Shown piece by piece: positions 61,656 through 64,000 of a DNA stretch of 64,000 bases. A program made the position numbers and the translations under genes. Origin of the DNA: Chryseobacterium indoltheticum (GTDB lineage: Bacteria; Bacteroidota; Bacteroidia; Flavobacteriales; Weeksellaceae); NCBI RefSeq assembly GCF_003815915.1, contig NZ_CP033929.1, positions 3,162,001-3,226,000 of the forward strand. The letters run 5' to 3'. The first letter of the stretch is position 1. Each line of letters starts with the position of its first letter. Below the pieces are notes generated by a model that did not search any database, was not told the DNA's origin, and worked only from the letters and a program-made list of their open reading frames with translations.

Positions 61656-63428
61656 TTATTTTGTCTGGTAACCTCCGTAGTATTTTACAGGAGACCATTC
61701 TGGAAGTACCGGAAGTGCAGCTGGAGAAACATTTTTGTAGGTTTCGTCTCCATAAACCACCTTTCCGTCAACGATGGTTAATTTGGAAGTAATGTCTTTG
61801 ATTTCTTCTTCTTCAACACTGAAATAATCTTTGTCTAAAATTATAAGGTCTGCAAAATATCCTTTTTTGATTTTTCCTTTTTCGTAATCCTTTATCAATT
61901 CATATCCTCCAAAAGTTGAAAGTGATAACGCTGTTTTTCTGTCTAAAGCATTTTCTTTGGCCATCACTTGAGTTCCGCCCAAGGTTTTCCCTGAAGTAAT
62001 CCAGTACAAAGCCACCCACGGATTATAACTTGCGACTCTGGTTCCGTCTGTTCCTAATCCTACAGGAATTCCCATTTCCAGCATTTTTTTAACTGGTGGA
62101 GAAGCTAAAGCAGCCTTTTTCCCATAACGGTGGATAAAACTTTCACCCTGATACGCCATTCTATGCTGCACTGCAATACCGCCATTTAAAGCTTTGATGC
62201 GTTTCATATTATCTTCAGAAACCGTTTCTGGGTGGTCGAAAAACCAGACCAATCCGTTCAAAGGCGTTTCTTGATTTACTTCTTCGATGACGGTTAAGAA
62301 TCTTGTGATGCTTTCATTGTACGTGGCGTGGATTCTGAAAGGCCATCTTTTTTTTACCAAAAGACTTACGACTTCTTTCATACTTTTCTCCATCGTTGCA
62401 GGCAATTCGGGTCTTGGGAAAAGGAAATTTTCAAAATCTGCGCCGTCTGAAACCAGATTTTCGCCGCCACCTTCTACGTGATAATCGATTCCGTTGTGGT
62501 CGTTGTGCCCGTGGTCATCGATGTCTACCATTCCTGTCCATTTGGTGTAATCTGATAATTCAGAACCTTTCTTTTGAGCGAACAGATAATAAGGCAAACG
62601 AACCGTAATTTTTCCTTTTTTGTTCAAAGCATCGGTTGTTCCGTAATCATCTGGGAAATTTTGAAAACCACCGCCCGCATCCATCACAGCCGTCACGCCA
62701 AGACGATTCAGTTCGGTCATATATTGCAGTGTGGAATTTTCTTTTTCCGCTTCGGTCAGCTCAGGCAATTTTGCCAAAGTTGAATAAAGAATAAACGCAT
62801 TTGGTTCTGCAACTAAAAGACCTGTCGGGTCGCCGTTGCTGTCTTTTTCAATCAGACCCTGCATTGGGTTTGGCGTTTCACCATTGATATTTAATTGTTT
62901 CAAACCTGATTTATTCAGCCACGCTTTTCCGTAGAGATACATTACGAAAGCCGGAACATCGCCTGTAGCTTCATTGATTTCTGCCAAAGTTGGAAGTCTT
63001 TTTTCCTCAAACTGATACTCGTTCCAGCCACCAATCACTCTTACCCATTGACCTTTTGGCGTTCTCTGAGCCTGTTCTTTCAACATTTCCAAAGCTCTTT
63101 TCAAAGTTTTTACACCGTCCCAGCGAAGCTCTGTATTGTAAAATCTCCCGCCTCGGATGACGTGTAAGTGACTGTCAAACAATCCCGGAATCACACGATT
63201 TCCTTTAGCATCAATGATTTTTGTAGCGCTTCCTTTTAGTTTTAAAATCTGGGCATTTGTTCCCGTCTGGAAAATTTTGTTGTCTTTAATAGCAACCGCC
63301 TGAACTTCCGGATTTTTATCATCCATTGTGGTGATTTTCCCGTTGGTTACAATTAAATCTGCTTTCTGAGCATTGAACATTCCGGCACCTAAGACGAATG
63401 AGAATAGAATTTTATGGAGTGGTTTCAT
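61656..63428 (-). CDS. Secreted amidohydrolase (YtcJ-like, amidohydrolase_3)
   Basis: A 590-residue metal-dependent hydrolase with a signal peptide (cleavage near residue 20 after FNA). N-terminal beta-sandwich (ADLIVTNGKITTMDDKNPEV) then the first metal motif DSHLHVIRGG near 85. There are further metal-type His in HATYNESITRF and FFDHPETVSE, and the catalytic Asp in GLGTDGTRVASYNPW near 455. The C-terminal block is FADLIILDKDYFSVEEEEIK. The family hydrolyses amides or similar bonds, and the substrate is unknown. It probably forms an operon with the isochorismatase-family gene upstream. Confidence 0.85.
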   Translation of the reverse strand: MKPLHKILFSFVLGAGMFNAQKADLIVTNGKITTMDDKNPEVQAVAIKDNKIFQTGTNAQILKLKGSATKIIDAKGNRVIPGLFDSHLHVIRGGRFYNTELRWDGVKTLKRALEMLKEQAQRTPKGQWVRVIGGWNEYQFEEKRLPTLAEINEATGDVPAFVMYLYGKAWLNKSGLKQLNINGETPNPMQGLIEKDSNGDPTGLLVAEPNAFILYSTLAKLPELTEAEKENSTLQYMTELNRLGVTAVMDAGGGFQNFPDDYGTTDALNKKGKITVRLPYYLFAQKKGSELSDYTKWTGMVDIDDHGHNDHNGIDYHVEGGGENLVSDGADFENFLFPRPELPATMEKSMKEVVSLLVKKRWPFRIHATYNESITRFLTVIEEVNQETPLNGLVWFFDHPETVSEDNMKRIKALNGGIAVQHRMAYQGESFIHRYGKKAALASPPVKKMLEMGIPVGLGTDGTRVASYNPWVALYWITSGKTLGGTQVMAKENALDRKTALSLSTFGGYELIKDYEKGKIKKGYFADLIILDKDYFSVEEEEIKDITSKLTIVDGKVVYGDETYKNVSPAALPVLPEWSPVKYYGGYQTK

Positions 63429-63457
63429 AATCTACTTTTTAATGGGTTGAAGAAAAA

Positions 63458-63480
63458 GGCAGGTCGGTTTTCAACCTGCC
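63458..63480 (-). terminator. Hairpin after the isochorismatase-family gene
   Basis: 7-bp stem GGCAGGT/ACCTGCC, then TTTTTC on the minus strand, 14 bp past the stop. Confidence 0.65.
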
Positions 63481-63493
63481 GTTGTTGAATTGT

Positions 63494-64000
63494 TTAGTGT
63501 TTAAGCATATCCTGAGCGTACTGAATTCCCAATCCGTAAGCACCACCATATTTTTTCATTAAATCATTGACCGGTTTGTACGTTTCTTTTCTAGACCAAT
63601 CTCTCTGTAATTCAAGAACATACTGAACTGACGTAATCGGATGTGCACCGGCCTGAACCATTCTTGTAACAGCCTGGTCGTGAGCTTCTTTTGAAATATC
63701 ACCTGAAGCATCCGTAATGACATACACTTCATAACCTTCGTCGATGGCCGATAAAGCCGGACCCACGATACAAACGCTCGTCCATAATCCTGCGAAAACC
63801 AATTTCTTTTTATTTTTTCCGGTAATCGCTTTGTGAGCATTAAGATCTTCCCAAGTATTCATCGTGGTTCTGTCTACATATCCGCTTGTTGCTTCAGGAT
63901 AAACTTCCGAAATTTCCGGGAAAACAGGTCCGGCGAAAGATTTTTCTGCTACTGTTGTTACCACGGTCGGAATGTTGAAGATTTTTGAACCGCCTGCAAT
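63494..64000 (-). CDS. Isochorismatase-family hydrolase (YcaC-like), N-terminus cut by window edge
   Basis: 169 residues are visible, open to the window end (upstream codons read IAGGSKIFNIPTVVTTVAEK). A cysteine hydrolase with the nucleophile in LVFAGLWTSVCIVGPALSAI and the family's VYVITDASGDISKEAHDQAV block. The end (KPVNDLMKKYGGAYGLGIQY) is typical of the YcaC subgroup. It is cytoplasmic. The substrate is unknown. Confidence 0.82.
   Translation of the reverse strand: MAGGSKIFNIPTVVTTVAEKSFAGPVFPEISEVYPEATSGYVDRTTMNTWEDLNAHKAITGKNKKKLVFAGLWTSVCIVGPALSAIDEGYEVYVITDASGDISKEAHDQAVTRMVQAGAHPITSVQYVLELQRDWSRKETYKPVNDLMKKYGGAYGLGIQYAQDMLKH

Noticed and set aside
1..64000. tRNA or rRNA genes and insertion-sequence transposases
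   Set aside because: I saw no tRNA cloverleaf, rRNA block or transposase-like frame anywhere in the window.

Overview
The window is AT-rich and looks like a chromosome segment of a Bacteroidetes bacterium of the Flavobacteriales, most likely a Chryseobacterium-type organism. The signs are TAnnTTTG-type -7 promoter elements, weak ribosome binding sites, and the family content (double-CXXCG, Imm11-like and AHH families, alginate-export porin, DoxX). The species is inferred from style, not from a marker gene.

About 56 kb is one extracellular contractile injection system (eCIS, the Afp/PVC/AlgoCIS superfamily). The structural operon runs leftward from 56.1 to 32.6 kb: DUF4255 cap/terminator, three sheaths, two identical tube proteins plus a third tube-like protein, DUF5908, LysM baseplate protein, VgrG-like spike, PAAR tip, gp25-like wedge, two large baseplate proteins, two large paralogous surface proteins (one with cadherin-like repeats and a von Willebrand A domain), and a small FnIII-like protein. 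The tape-measure protein is in a divergent rightward operon (56.8-58.6 kb). An autocleavable CI/LexA-type repressor (31.9 kb), a three-helix holin candidate (30 kb), an AAA+ ATPase (1-2.3 kb), a unimolecular-spanin candidate and a T4-type lysozyme (0-0.9 kb) complete the machine. Four fibre-like proteins at 3-9.8 kb share an N-terminal signature.

The most unusual part is 11.7-29.5 kb. A 1325-residue eCIS cargo protein ends in an AHH nuclease and is followed by its immunity gene. Downstream lies a run of about a dozen displaced toxin C-terminal ends, each with its own immunity gene. Several begin with the same junction as the full-length cargo (YLYGSVNPWVLLA), several are broken by stops, frameshifts or deletions, and four boundaries carry a 230-bp repeat with hairpin ends. 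This looks like a payload-diversification archive like those of Rhs, CdiA and MafB loci, but attached to an eCIS.

A second signal ties the parts together. Six sites carry a 13-bp element (ACTGCAAMKACAG-like) placed 42 bp (once 43) upstream of a Bacteroidetes -7 element. They lie before the structural operon, the tape-measure operon, the cargo gene and the fibre genes, so they are a candidate dedicated regulon.

The right end (58.7-64 kb) is ordinary chromosome: a secreted M17-N-domain protein, an alginate-export porin, DoxX, an amidohydrolase and an isochorismatase-family hydrolase.
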